A stretch of 26,182 bases of DNA from the NCBI GenBank assembly GCA_045644325.1, contig JAZRGT010000090.1, positions 1-26,182 of the forward strand, in the 5' to 3' direction. Shown in pieces: positions 1 through 7,493 of this stretch. The stretch comes from CAG-390 sp045644325 (GTDB taxonomy: Bacteria; Bacillota; Clostridia; Oscillospirales; CAG-272). The translations under genes and the position numbers were made by a program. Position 1 is the stretch's first letter; each line of letters opens with the position of its first letter. The notes under the pieces are model-generated. The model saw only the letters and a list, made by a program, of their open reading frames with translations, was not told where the DNA came from and did no database searches.

Positions 1-336
1 TCGGGATATTCATGGACGGGAGATTACGTCACCGTCACGGGCGACCTGTGCGCAGACCTGCTCTCCAATATCGCGTCCGAGCAGAGAGCCAAGGTGGTTT
101 ATGAGTATCTCTACCGCCAGATTGAGGACAAAAAGGTCAGAGAGACCATTGATTTTCTCCTCAACCGTGAAGAAGCCCACAATCAGATGTTCCGCGATGC
201 CTTCAATAAGGTACAACAGACCGGCTCTAACCGCGACTTCGGCACGACCAAGGCAGCAAAAATGTATTTTTCTATGTCCGATCCCGGACCCAACGCTTTT
301 GCAACGGGCGAGACCCACGCTCCGGCGTTTAAGTGA
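1..336 (+). CDS. Manganese catalase family protein (CotJC-like), C-terminal part
   Basis: The reading frame is open from base 1 to a TGA at 334-336, giving the last 111 residues of a protein whose start lies outside the window. The visible part has features of the ferritin-like dimanganese catalase/CotJC family: a GDLCADL segment, then an IASEQRAK helix with the Glu expected at the metal site, then FLLNREEAHNQMF with the Glu-Glu-x-His ligand pattern of the last helix. The tail after the helix (SNRDFG, MYFSMSDPGP) matches the C-terminal extension I remember from non-spore manganese catalases. Family members disproportionate hydrogen peroxide or are built into spore coats; which applies here cannot be decided from this fragment. 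An intrinsic terminator follows 42 bases after the stop. An internal GTG at 94 is not a credible start because the conserved fold begins upstream of it. Confidence 0.8.
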   Translation, partial: SGYSWTGDYVTVTGDLCADLLSNIASEQRAKVVYEYLYRQIEDKKVRETIDFLLNREEAHNQMFRDAFNKVQQTGSNRDFGTTKAAKMYFSMSDPGPNAFATGETHAPAFK

Positions 337-377
337 AAATAATTACTGTTACCAAATACTCTATCGTGCATTAGAAA

Positions 378-418
378 AGCCACCGACAATTTTTCTTATC
401 GGTGGCTATTTTCATTTC
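378..418 (+). terminator. Rho-independent terminator of the manganese catalase gene
   Basis: A perfect 9-bp stem (AGCCACCGA at 378-386 with TCGGTGGCT at 399-407) has a 12-base AT-rich loop and is followed by a T-rich run (ATTTTCATTTCTT). It lies 42 bases after the catalase stop codon. Confidence 0.85.
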
Positions 419-451
419 TTACTATTAAAGTTGGGATACTCAAATAAAACA

Positions 452-495
452 AATAATCCGAACGCTTCTCCAAGGAAGAGAATGTTCGGATTATT
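452..495 (-). terminator. Terminator downstream of tRNA-Pro
   Basis: A perfect 12-bp inverted repeat (452-463 with 484-495) sits just 3' of the tRNA on the minus strand. The loop contains a smaller CTTC/GAAG stem. On the minus strand the stem is followed by TTGTTTTATTTG, a usable T tract. The hairpin could also act weakly for plus-strand readthrough from the catalase gene. Confidence 0.75.
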
Positions 496-501
496 TTCAT
501 G

Positions 502-577
502 TGGTCGAAGTGACAGGACTCGAACCTGCAGCATCGTGCTCCCAAAGCACGCGCGCTACCAATTGCGCCACACCTCG
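502..577 (-). tRNA. tRNA-Pro (anticodon UGG)
   Basis: A 76-nt cloverleaf folds by hand on the minus strand. The acceptor stem CGAGGUG pairs with CACUUCG, with one G-U; C1-G72 is typical of bacterial tRNA-Pro, and A73 follows. The D arm is GCGC/GCGC with a GG-containing loop. The anticodon stem is CGUGC/GCACG with loop UUUGGGA, so the anticodon is UGG, reading Pro codons. The T arm is GCAGG-TTCGAGT-CCTGT. The CCA end is encoded (TGG at 502-504 on the plus strand). It is a single gene with its own promoter and terminator. Confidence 0.97.
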
Positions 578-604
578 TTTTTTATTAAATTTTCGTACCT
601 TAAT

Positions 605-633
605 ATTATACCACGAATTCTCGTCGTTGTCTA
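605..633 (-). promoter_or_regulatory. Sigma-A promoter for tRNA-Pro
   Basis: On the minus strand TAGACA (628-633) and a perfect TATAAT (605-610) are separated by exactly 17 bases. The expected start lies about 20 bases before the mature tRNA 5' end at 577. Confidence 0.8.
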
Positions 634-740
634 CATCTTTTTTGTAAAATCTTATAAAAATTCCCCATTTATTTTTATACTGCCGCGCGGGGCTTTTTCG
701 TCTATTCACAACTGTACGCGCAATATTTCATAATTTTCCC

Positions 741-769
741 TTGACTTTTTCCTTAATTTATGTTATATT
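741..769 (+). promoter_or_regulatory. Sigma-A promoter for rbfA-nrnA
   Basis: TTGACT (741-746) and TATATT (764-769) are separated by 17 bases, in AT-rich DNA 64 bases before the rbfA start. A perfect TATAAT at 769-774 overlaps but would be spaced 22 bases from the -35, so the first -10 is preferred. The resulting leader is about 55 bases and shows no obvious structure. Confidence 0.75.
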
Positions 770-832
770 ATAATAGTAATAATATGCTCTCTTATTAGTT
801 TTTAAAATTAGTTTTATATAGAAGGAAAAATC

Positions 833-1252
833 ATGGCAAATTACAGACGCGGCAGGATCAACGATGAGGTCCGCAAGGCACTCTCGGAAATTCTTCGAGA
901 GGTCAAGGACCCCAGAGTCAGCTCCGCCTTTATCAGCATCACGGGTGCGGACGTTACGCCCGACCTCAAATTCGCAAAGATCTACTACTCCCTCCTCGGC
1001 GCGGACGGCAACGCCGAAAAGGAAAAAAAGGTTGCCGAGGGACTCAAGTCAAGCAACGGCTACATTCGCCGCGCACTCGCGCGCGCAGTTGATCTCCGTC
1101 AGACTCCCGAGCTGACTTTCGTCCTCGACCGTTCGGGTGCGAACGGAGCACACATCTCCTCCCTCCTCCACAAGGTTGAAACCGACAGCGCAGAAAGAGC
1201 CGCAAGGCTCGGCATCACCACCGACAAAAATAGCGAAGAAGGTGACGAGTAA
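833..1252 (+). CDS. rbfA: Ribosome-binding factor A
   Basis: RbfA binds the free 30S subunit and helps late maturation of the 16S rRNA 5' region. The 139-residue product has the normal length and the expected sequence: an N-terminal basic stretch with the conserved RINDEVRKALSEIL helix, then KDPRVSSAFISITGADVTPDL (the first strands of the KH-type fold), and FVLDRSGANGAHISSLL near the end. The tail after about residue 118 is charged and probably disordered. A purine-rich GAAGGA element precedes the ATG by 7 bases. The stop overlaps the start of nrnA by one base (TAATG), so translation of the two is probably coupled. The rbfA-DHH phosphoesterase pair is common in Bacillota, where truB often follows; it does not here. 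Confidence 0.95.
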   Translation: MANYRRGRINDEVRKALSEILREVKDPRVSSAFISITGADVTPDLKFAKIYYSLLGADGNAEKEKKVAEGLKSSNGYIRRALARAVDLRQTPELTFVLDRSGANGAHISSLLHKVETDSAERAARLGITTDKNSEEGDE

Positions 1253-2256
1253 TGCGCAATCTGACCTTCAAGGCCGCTTGCCGTAACCTCTACGAGCTTT
1301 CCAGGCGCGGCAAGCTTGCGCTTCTCGTTCACGCACGTCCCGACGGCGACTGTATCGGCTCGGCGTATGCAACAGCCGTACTTCTTGAGGCAGTCGGTTG
1401 TCGCGCGCACGTCGTTTGTGCCGATCCGCTCCCCGCACGTCTGCGTTTCATCGCGGAGACTGCACGACAGGACGGCAACATAACGCTCGACAAGATCCCC
1501 GCAGAGTTTCTGCCCGGGAGCGTAACTGCGGTCGCGCTTGACATCGCGGCATCCACACAGCTCGGATGCCTTGAGGGCAAGTACGACATCGCACTTTCCT
1601 TCGACCACCACGCGCGCTCGACCGCGTTTTGCGACCGATATCTCTCTGCGGATGCATCTGCTACGGGTGAGATCGTATGGCGCATCGCTCGCGAATGGCT
1701 CCGAATGGGATACCTCGACTCGATCCCCGAGGGCGTCGCTCCGGCTATCTACGCGGCGATCAGCTCGGACACGGGCTGCTTCCGTTATTCGAACGTAACC
1801 CCCGCAACTCACCGCACTGCGGCACAGCTCATCGCTCTCATCCCCTCGCACGCCGATATCGACCGTCTGCTTTTCGAAACCAAGACCCCCGGCAGACTTG
1901 CCGCAGAAAAAGCGGCACTCGACCTTCTCACCTTCGCGGGCGGAGGAAAGATCGCGGTTTGCTCGATATCGCTTGAACAGATCTCGGCGCACAACCTCGC
2001 AAGCGAGGATCTTGACGCTCTGATCGACATTGCAAGATCGGTGGCGGGTGTTGAGATCGCTTTCTCGATCCGCGAGGAGGCACGCGACCTTTTCCGCATT
2101 TCAGCACGTTCCAATTCGAACGCAGACGTCTCCGCGCTTTGTGCATACTTCGGAGGCGGCGGTCACGTCAAGGCGGCGGGATGCACAGTTTCTGCAAACA
2201 CTATCGAAAAGGCACGCGAGCTGATTATCGAACGCGCGGAAAAGCTGATTTCCTGA
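1252..2256 (+). CDS. nrnA: DHH-family bifunctional oligoribonuclease / PAP phosphatase
   Basis: NrnA-type enzymes degrade short oligoribonucleotides (nanoRNA) to mononucleotides and often remove the 3' phosphate of pAp; some relatives act on cyclic dinucleotides. The 334-residue product has normal length and a complete motif set: HARPDGDCIGS at 27-37 (metal-binding Asp residues), an Asp in ALDIA near 97, the name-giving DHH at 118-120, and the C-terminal DHHA1 motif GGGGHVKAAG at 301-310. There is no signal peptide, so it is cytoplasmic. It overlaps rbfA by one base and ends before an intrinsic terminator at 2323. Family assignment is firm; the preferred substrate (nanoRNA versus pAp versus pApA) cannot be read from sequence. 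Confidence 0.9.
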   Translation: MRNLTFKAACRNLYELSRRGKLALLVHARPDGDCIGSAYATAVLLEAVGCRAHVVCADPLPARLRFIAETARQDGNITLDKIPAEFLPGSVTAVALDIAASTQLGCLEGKYDIALSFDHHARSTAFCDRYLSADASATGEIVWRIAREWLRMGYLDSIPEGVAPAIYAAISSDTGCFRYSNVTPATHRTAAQLIALIPSHADIDRLLFETKTPGRLAAEKAALDLLTFAGGGKIAVCSISLEQISAHNLASEDLDALIDIARSVAGVEIAFSIREEARDLFRISARSNSNADVSALCAYFGGGGHVKAAGCTVSANTIEKARELIIERAEKLIS

Positions 2257-2322
2257 AAACGAAAAATCGAGTTGCTATAAGCAGTTTTTACTTATCAATC
2301 ATTCCGCTTTTGGAATTATTTT

Positions 2323-2364
2323 GGTATTCGCATCATCCTGAGTGGTGCGAATACCTTATTTTTT
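2323..2364 (+). terminator. Rho-independent terminator of rbfA-nrnA
   Basis: A stem of 13 bp with one G-U (10 perfect pairs from GGTATTCGCA 2323-2332 with TGCGAATACC 2346-2355) has a 7-base loop. It is followed by TTATTTTTT. It lies 66 bases after the nrnA stop and just before the recA promoter. Confidence 0.9.
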
Positions 2365-2395
2365 CCGTTTTCGGAATTTTTCTTTTAAAAAGTAC

Positions 2396-2424
2396 TTGAC
2401 AAAAGGCTTCTTTGGATGTATAAT
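2396..2424 (+). promoter_or_regulatory. Consensus sigma-A promoter for recA
   Basis: TTGACA (2396-2401) and TATAAT (2419-2424) are separated by exactly 17 bases, a perfect consensus promoter 46 bases before the recA ATG. No Bacillus-type LexA box (GAAC-N4-GTTC) is seen between 2257 and 2470. A 14-bp palindrome, TTCCGTTTTCGGAA, lies at 2363-2376, 20 bases upstream of the -35; its role is unknown. Confidence 0.9.
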
Positions 2425-2469
2425 ATAATAAAATAATTCCAAATTTCGTTTTATAAGAGGTAAATAAAA

Positions 2470-3567
2470 ATGGCAACTAAGAAAAATGCGGCGACAATGC
2501 CCGCGGACGGCGACGCAAAAAAGAAGGCTCTGCAGACAGCTATCTCGCAGATCGAGCGCGATTTCGGCGCGGGGGCGGTAATGCGTCTCGGCGAAAATGC
2601 GCATATGGAGGTTCAGGCGGTACACACCGGCTCAATCTCGCTTGATATGGCGCTCGGAATCGGCGGACTCCCCAAGGGACGAATCGTTGAGATCTACGGT
2701 CCGGAATCTTCGGGTAAAACCACCGTCGCGCTTCACGTTGTAGCCGAGGTACAGAAGACGGGCGGCGAAGCTGCCTTTATCGACGCAGAACATGCGCTCG
2801 ATCCCGTTTACGCCAAGGCTCTCGGAGTTGACATTGACAATCTTCTCGTTTCTCAGCCCGATTGCGGCGAGGATGCGCTTGAGATCACCGAGTCGCTCGT
2901 TCGTTCGGGCGCGGTTGATATCGTCGTTATTGACTCTGTTGCGGCTCTCGTTCCCCGTCAGGAGCTCGAGGGCGATATGGGTTCGTCGCAGGTCGGCGTT
3001 CAGGCAAGACTTATGTCGCAGGCAATGCGTAAGCTTTCTGCGGCTATCTCGAAGTCCAACTGCCTTGTAATCTTCATCAACCAGCTCCGCGAAAAGGTCG
3101 GAGTTATGTACGGCAACCCCGAGGTCACCACGGGCGGACGAGCACTCAAGTTCTACGCGTCTGTCAGAATCGACGTTCGCAAGTCGGAGCAGCTCAAGAA
3201 CGGCAACGATATCTACGGCAACCGCGTAAAGTGTAAGGTCGTTAAGAACAAGGTCGCGCCTCCCTTTAAGAGTGCGGAATTCGACATTCTTTACGGAAAG
3301 GGCATTTCGCGTGCGAGCGAGATCGTTGATATGGGCGTAACGCTCGAGGTCATTCAGAAGAGCGGCTCTTGGTTCTCCTACAATGGCGAGAGAATCGGTC
3401 AGGGACGTGAAAACGCGAGAAAGACCATCGAGGCGGATCCCGCACTCTTTGCAGAGATTGAGGCAAAGATCCGTTCACTCGCAGACAAGCTTTCGGACGA
3501 AGACGGAGGCGATTTCGAGCTTGACGATGACGATCTCGATATCGACCTTCTCGGCGATCTTGAATGA
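2470..3567 (+). CDS. recA: Recombinase RecA
   Basis: RecA polymerises on single-stranded DNA, drives homologous pairing and strand exchange, and stimulates LexA self-cleavage. The 365-residue protein shows the ATP-binding P loop GPESSGKT at 77-84, the Walker B strand VIDSVAALVP, the DNA-binding loops (QVGVQARLMSQAMRKL and the VTTGGRALKFY region), and the acidic tail (SDEDGGDFELDDDDLDID) that normally tunes RecA activity. The N-terminal Lys/Ala-rich extension of about 15 residues is slightly longer than in E. coli. The start is supported by an AGAGGT ribosome-binding site. The stop overlaps recX by four bases (ATGA), so recA and its modulator are translationally coupled. Confidence 0.98.
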   Translation: MATKKNAATMPADGDAKKKALQTAISQIERDFGAGAVMRLGENAHMEVQAVHTGSISLDMALGIGGLPKGRIVEIYGPESSGKTTVALHVVAEVQKTGGEAAFIDAEHALDPVYAKALGVDIDNLLVSQPDCGEDALEITESLVRSGAVDIVVIDSVAALVPRQELEGDMGSSQVGVQARLMSQAMRKLSAAISKSNCLVIFINQLREKVGVMYGNPEVTTGGRALKFYASVRIDVRKSEQLKNGNDIYGNRVKCKVVKNKVAPPFKSAEFDILYGKGISRASEIVDMGVTLEVIQKSGSWFSYNGERIGQGRENARKTIEADPALFAEIEAKIRSLADKLSDEDGGDFELDDDDLDIDLLGDLE

Positions 3568-4190
3568 TTAAAATAACCACGCTCCGAGCCTCGGATGGAG
3601 GCGGAGCATACCGAATTGACGTTAAGCGCGAGGATACGGCGAAGGCGGAAAGCTTCTATATCCTCGCGGCGCATCAGCGCGAATATGAATTTGCAAAGGG
3701 CGAGTATCCTGACGGTGCAATTGAGGTGTTAAAAAAGCTTGACGGCATCTGTAGAGGCGTAAAATCGGGCAGAAGGATACTCGGCTACGGGGCAAACTCG
3801 CGGTCTGCGCTCAAAATGAAGCTGATCGGCAAGGGAATCTCACCCGAATGTGCCGACGAGGCGGTTGAGATACTTATAGACGAATCAGGATTATCCGAAT
3901 CGAACGATGCGCTGAGACTTTGCGAATTACAGATCGCAAAAAACGTCGGCGCGCGGCGTATCCTATCCTATCTGCGCGGCAGAGGCTACGGAGATGACTC
4001 GCTCGCAGAGGTTAGGGAATATCTCGCCGATATTGATTTCGTCCCGATATGCCACCGTGCAATAATAAAGAAATACGGCGGCATACCGAGCGATCTCGAC
4101 GTCAGAAAAAAATGCATTGATTATCTGTTGCGCCAAGGCTTTTCCTACAACGAGATCAAGAAGGCCTTTGATGCAAATTACGGTGAATAA
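3564..4190 (+). CDS. recX: Regulatory protein RecX
   Basis: RecX binds within the RecA filament groove and limits its growth and ATPase. The product has 208 residues, within the range of Bacillota RecX proteins. It has a basic N-terminal region and then the tandem three-helix repeats of the family: GICRGVKSGRRILGYGANSRSALKMKLIGKGISPECADEAVEIL is the most diagnostic block, and later repeats are LSYLRGRGYGDDSLAEV and CIDYLLRQGFSYNEIKKAF. The gene starts inside the recA stop codon (ATGA), and recG begins two bases after its stop, so the three DNA-repair genes form a tight operon. Sequence identity in this family is low, but context and repeat pattern make the call secure. Confidence 0.9.
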   Translation: MIKITTLRASDGGGAYRIDVKREDTAKAESFYILAAHQREYEFAKGEYPDGAIEVLKKLDGICRGVKSGRRILGYGANSRSALKMKLIGKGISPECADEAVEILIDESGLSESNDALRLCELQIAKNVGARRILSYLRGRGYGDDSLAEVREYLADIDFVPICHRAIIKKYGGIPSDLDVRKKCIDYLLRQGFSYNEIKKAFDANYGE

Positions 4191-4192
4191 TT

Positions 4193-6343
4193 ATGCCTAA
4201 AATCAAAAAAACGGGAGCGGTCACGCTTTCCTCTCCCGTCACCGTTCTAAGCGGTGTCGGACCCGCAAAGGCGGCATCTTATGCAAAAGCAGGCATCGAA
4301 ACACTCGAGGATCTGCTTTTGCATGTTCCGCGCGCATACGAAAACAGAGGCGATATCCGTCTGTTATCCGAAGCACGCACAGATGGCGGCAAGTCTGCCG
4401 TAGTTCTGACCGTGGCAACAACTCCGCAGGTGGCGAAATTGCGCGGAGGACTCACAATTATCAAATTCCGCGCCTTCGACGAAAGCGGAAGCGCGGAGAT
4501 CGCGTTCTTTAATATGCCCTTCTTGCGCCAGATCTTCACGGTAGGATCCGAGTGGCGCTTTTTCGGCGTTGTCGAGGCAACTCCCGTTCGAGGAGGAATG
4601 AAATATAAGCTTTCCTCGCCGGCTTACGAGCCTTACGCGGAGGGTGCGCTTCCCGATTTCAGCGCCGTCTATCCCCTTTCCGAAGGCTTGACACAGAAAA
4701 ATCTCTTCGTACACGTTTCAGAAGCAATGCACCTCTGCACCTCTCTGCCCGACGTCGTCCCCGACGAGATCAGGCGAAAGCGCAGTCTGTGTACGATGCC
4801 TTACGCTATAAGAAATATCCATAACCCCGAAAGCTACACAGCGCTTGCGGCGGCAAAGCGCAGGCTTATTTACGATGAATTCTTCCTTTTCTCACTCTCA
4901 ATGTCGATGCAAGGGAAGAAAAAACGTTCGAGCGGCGCTACTCCGCTGACAAAGCAAAACATCTCGCCTCTCCTCTCTGCTCTGCCGTATGAGCTGACGA
5001 ACGCACAAAAGAAAGCAGTAAAGGAGATCGCAAATGATCTGAAGAACGAGACTCCGATGCGCCGAATGCTGATAGGTGACGTCGGATGCGGTAAGACTAT
5101 CGTCGCCGCGGCGGCAATGCTGATAGCAGTACTCAGCGGACGGCAAGCGGCTTTGATGGCGCCTACCGAAATACTCGCGCGTCAGCATTACGAGGATCTT
5201 TCCGAGCTTTTTGGCAAGCTCGGCATCAAATGCGAGCTTCTTATCGGCGCGACACCTGCCAAAGAAAAGCGCAGAATATACGCGGCACTTTCGGCGGAGC
5301 ATCCCGATGCTCGCATTCCGATAGTAATCGGCACACACGCGCTCTTGTCCGAAGGGGTACAGTTTTCGGCACTGTCACTCGTTGTCACCGACGAGCAGCA
5401 TCGTTTCGGAGTCAACCAGCGTGCCGCGCTGACCGAAAAATCCGAAGGAGTTCATCTTCTTTCGATGTCGGCGACACCCATACCACGTTCACTCGCGCTT
5501 GTGATGTACGGCGACACCGATATTTCGCGAATCGACGAGATGCCTCCCGGCAGGCAGAGGGTTGATACCTTCGTAGTCGATGAAAATTACCGCGAGCGAT
5601 TGATCGCTTTTATAAGAAAAACCGTTACCGAGGGCGGTCAGGTCTACGTCGTCTGCCCCTCGATAGAGGAATCCGAGAACCACGACAGCTGCGAGGTTTC
5701 ACTTTACGATATAGGCGACGCGGGTTTCACTAAAAAACCGCCCCTTAAGGCGGCGATCAAATATGCAGATGAATTAAGCGAAGCGCTCCCCGAATTAACG
5801 GTCGCATTCTTGCACGGCAAGCTGAAGAGCGAGCAAAAGGATGCAATTATGACATCATTTGAGTGCGGAGATATAAACGTGCTCGTTTCCACTACCGTAA
5901 TCGAGGTCGGTGTCAACGTACCGAACGCCTCGCTTATGATAGTCGAAAACGCCGAGCGATTCGGACTCTCCCAGCTTCATCAGCTTCGAGGTCGAGTCGG
6001 ACGAGGCAAGAGAAAATCATATTGTATTCTTGTTTCAGACGATCCCTCCGAAACTGCGCGCAAGCGACTTACCGTTATGAAGGACAATTACGACGGATTT
6101 TCTATTGCCGAAGCAGACCTTGCGGCGCGAGGTCCCGGTGATTTTCTCGCTTCAAATTCAAACGAGATCAGGCAAAGCGGCGGTCTGAAGTTTAAATTTG
6201 CCGATCTTTGCGGCGATGCATCGATCCTTGCGCACGCGACCGAGGATGCCAATGCAATTTTGACTCAATCCCCCACTCTCGAAGAATATCCCGCGCTTTC
6301 CGAGGCAATCACTAAGCTCGGCGCGGGCAAAAATACAGATTAA
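4193..6343 (+). CDS. recG: ATP-dependent DNA helicase RecG
   Basis: RecG regresses stalled replication forks and migrates branched DNA. The 716-residue protein contains the N-terminal wedge/OB-fold region (LSGVGPAKAASYAKAGIETLEDLLLHVPRAYENR, then the strand-rich part to about 145) and a complete SF2 helicase core. Motif I is GDVGCGKT at 295-302, motif Ia APTEILARQH, motif II DEQH at 400-403, and motif III SATPIPRSLAL. Motif IV follows, then VSTTVIEVGVNVPNAS (motif V) and QLRGRVGRGKRKSYC (motif VI). The C-terminal TRG region that couples ATP hydrolysis to fork movement follows (DLAARGPGDFLASNSNEIRQSGG). The length is slightly above the usual 680 residues, mostly from an insertion around FTKKPPLKAAIKYADELSEALPE. 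It is cytoplasmic and co-transcribed with recA and recX. Confidence 0.97.
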   Translation: MPKIKKTGAVTLSSPVTVLSGVGPAKAASYAKAGIETLEDLLLHVPRAYENRGDIRLLSEARTDGGKSAVVLTVATTPQVAKLRGGLTIIKFRAFDESGSAEIAFFNMPFLRQIFTVGSEWRFFGVVEATPVRGGMKYKLSSPAYEPYAEGALPDFSAVYPLSEGLTQKNLFVHVSEAMHLCTSLPDVVPDEIRRKRSLCTMPYAIRNIHNPESYTALAAAKRRLIYDEFFLFSLSMSMQGKKKRSSGATPLTKQNISPLLSALPYELTNAQKKAVKEIANDLKNETPMRRMLIGDVGCGKTIVAAAAMLIAVLSGRQAALMAPTEILARQHYEDLSELFGKLGIKCELLIGATPAKEKRRIYAALSAEHPDARIPIVIGTHALLSEGVQFSALSLVVTDEQHRFGVNQRAALTEKSEGVHLLSMSATPIPRSLALVMYGDTDISRIDEMPPGRQRVDTFVVDENYRERLIAFIRKTVTEGGQVYVVCPSIEESENHDSCEVSLYDIGDAGFTKKPPLKAAIKYADELSEALPELTVAFLHGKLKSEQKDAIMTSFECGDINVLVSTTVIEVGVNVPNASLMIVENAERFGLSQLHQLRGRVGRGKRKSYCILVSDDPSETARKRLTVMKDNYDGFSIAEADLAARGPGDFLASNSNEIRQSGGLKFKFADLCGDASILAHATEDANAILTQSPTLEEYPALSEAITKLGAGKNTD

Positions 6344-6352
6344 GAGGTAAAA

Positions 6353-6964
6353 ATGATGAATAAAAATCGTGGAATTATAGTACTTGATCCCGGACACGGG
6401 CAGTTTGGCAATAAGCACACCACTCGCGACGGTTTTTACGAGGGCACGCAAAATTTCATTCTCGCATCCTGCCTTAAAGCAGAGCTTGAGGCAATCGGAT
6501 TCGACGTAAGAATGACGCGCGAGCGTGTTGAGGATGATATGGGACTTGTCGAGCGAGGCTCGATGGCGGGCAATCTCGGCGCGGTAATGTTTCTTTCGAT
6601 CCACTCGAACGCACCGGGCGGGAATCCGGGTGAGGAGCGTTATGCCAAGATCCGAGGTGCGGAGACCTTCTATTCTGTTTCCGACTGCGAGGGCAACGCC
6701 CCGATCGCGCGTGATCTGACCGATGCTGTCGTCCGCACGATGCAGACCGAAGACCGCGGCATTAAAACTCGCCGCTACCCCGATAACGAATCGGTCGACT
6801 ACTACGGCGTTCTCCGCTCCGCCGCCGCATCCGGATGCAAACGCGCATTCCTCATCGAGCACGGCTTCCACACCAACCCCGAGGATTCGGCATTCCTCCA
6901 GAATTCCGAATGCCTTGCAAAGCTTGCTAAAGCTGAAGCTGAAGTTATTGATAAGTGGTTCTAA
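6353..6964 (+). CDS. N-acetylmuramoyl-L-alanine amidase (Amidase_3), no signal peptide
   Basis: Amidase_3 enzymes are zinc hydrolases that cut the bond between MurNAc and the L-Ala of the stem peptide in peptidoglycan. The 203-residue protein is just the catalytic domain. LDPGHG supplies the first zinc His (15), FYEG the Glu ligand (30), FLSIHSNA the second His, and IEHGFHTNPEDSAFL the catalytic Glu plus the usual NP(E) signature. No signal peptide, membrane segment or wall-binding repeat is present, so it is either a cytosolic recycling enzyme, released by lysis, or exported in another way. An AGAGGT site precedes two adjacent ATGs (6353 and 6356); either could be used. It starts 9 bases after recG and its stop is directly followed by the next ATG, so it belongs to the recA transcript or a sub-transcript. 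Confidence 0.88.
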   Translation: MMNKNRGIIVLDPGHGQFGNKHTTRDGFYEGTQNFILASCLKAELEAIGFDVRMTRERVEDDMGLVERGSMAGNLGAVMFLSIHSNAPGGNPGEERYAKIRGAETFYSVSDCEGNAPIARDLTDAVVRTMQTEDRGIKTRRYPDNESVDYYGVLRSAAASGCKRAFLIEHGFHTNPEDSAFLQNSECLAKLAKAEAEVIDKWF

Positions 6965-7399
6965 ATGATTGATAAGTCAAGAAAATATTGGCACGGTGAC
7001 TGTGCTGATGATATTGATGAATATTTGAGGGAGTACACCGAAATTCCCGACATAGATATAAAGCCTGTGATATGTCATTCATGCGGAAGCGATGCTTTGG
7101 AATTACATATTGATTGTAATGAGGAAGCAATTCAGGTCAAATGCCCCAAGTGCGGAGAAAAGAAAATATTGTTGGATTGCCAAGAAATTTGGGAAGACGT
7201 TAAACCTAAACTGCGAAGATGCGCTGTTTGTAAGATCTCCAAAAAACACAATGTAAAAGTGGGATTTGTACGCAGAGAAAACGGAGACGTAAAGTGGGTA
7301 TATATTGGCAGTCGTTGCACAAAATGCGGTGTTTTAGCTTCGTATCTCGATTGGCAAATCACTTATGCTCCTACGGATGAAATCGAAAAAAACATTTAA
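6965..7399 (+). CDS. Uncharacterised zinc-ribbon protein
   Basis: The function is unknown. The 144-residue product is acidic and cytoplasmic and has four CxxC knuckles at Cys 37/40, 60/63, 86/89 and 118/121. This is the spacing of two zinc ribbons in tandem, with a YIGSRCTKCGVL segment and a conserved-looking YLDWQITYAPTDEIEKN end. I recall similar unnamed proteins in other Bacillota and in scattered Proteobacteria, but no experimental role. Its ATG follows the amidase stop with no gap, so it is translated by coupling or by a weak internal site. Base composition is strikingly different from its neighbours: three sampled 60-base lines are 40-43% GC, against about 62% in a sampled amidase line, with many AAA, GAT and TTG codons. 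This suggests recent acquisition. A strong terminator follows. Confidence 0.75.
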   Translation: MIDKSRKYWHGDCADDIDEYLREYTEIPDIDIKPVICHSCGSDALELHIDCNEEAIQVKCPKCGEKKILLDCQEIWEDVKPKLRRCAVCKISKKHNVKVGFVRRENGDVKWVYIGSRCTKCGVLASYLDWQITYAPTDEIEKNI

Positions 7400-7408
7400 T
7401 TCTTTTTT

Positions 7409-7451
7409 AAAACAAGCCCGACAGACCATAAAAATCTGCCGGGCTTGTTTT
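7409..7451. terminator. Bidirectional terminator between the recA operon and trxB
   Basis: AAAACAAGCCCG (7409-7420) pairs perfectly with CGGGCTTGTTTT (7440-7451). An inner CAGA/TCTG stem follows one A-C mismatch. The A and T runs at either end let it work on both strands, ending the plus-strand operon (stop 7399) and the minus-strand trxB (stop 7494). Confidence 0.92.
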
Positions 7452-7493
7452 ATCATTATGACAATTTAGCGCTTACGAGAACATTATATTTTA

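Noticed and set aside
686..712. GCCGCGCGGGGCTTTTT as a possible plus-strand terminator
   Set aside because: Only three to four good pairs are available and no plus-strand transcript needs ending there, since the catalase already has a strong terminator at 378.
101..733. A 210-codon plus-strand frame across the catalase end, the terminators and the tRNA
   Set aside because: It crosses a proven catalase frame, two hairpin terminators and an antisense tRNA gene; no start signal or protein motif supports it.
1099..1992. A 297-codon minus-strand frame opposite rbfA and nrnA
   Set aside because: It overlaps two clear genes with complete motifs and has shadow-type Arg/Ser/Cys-rich composition.
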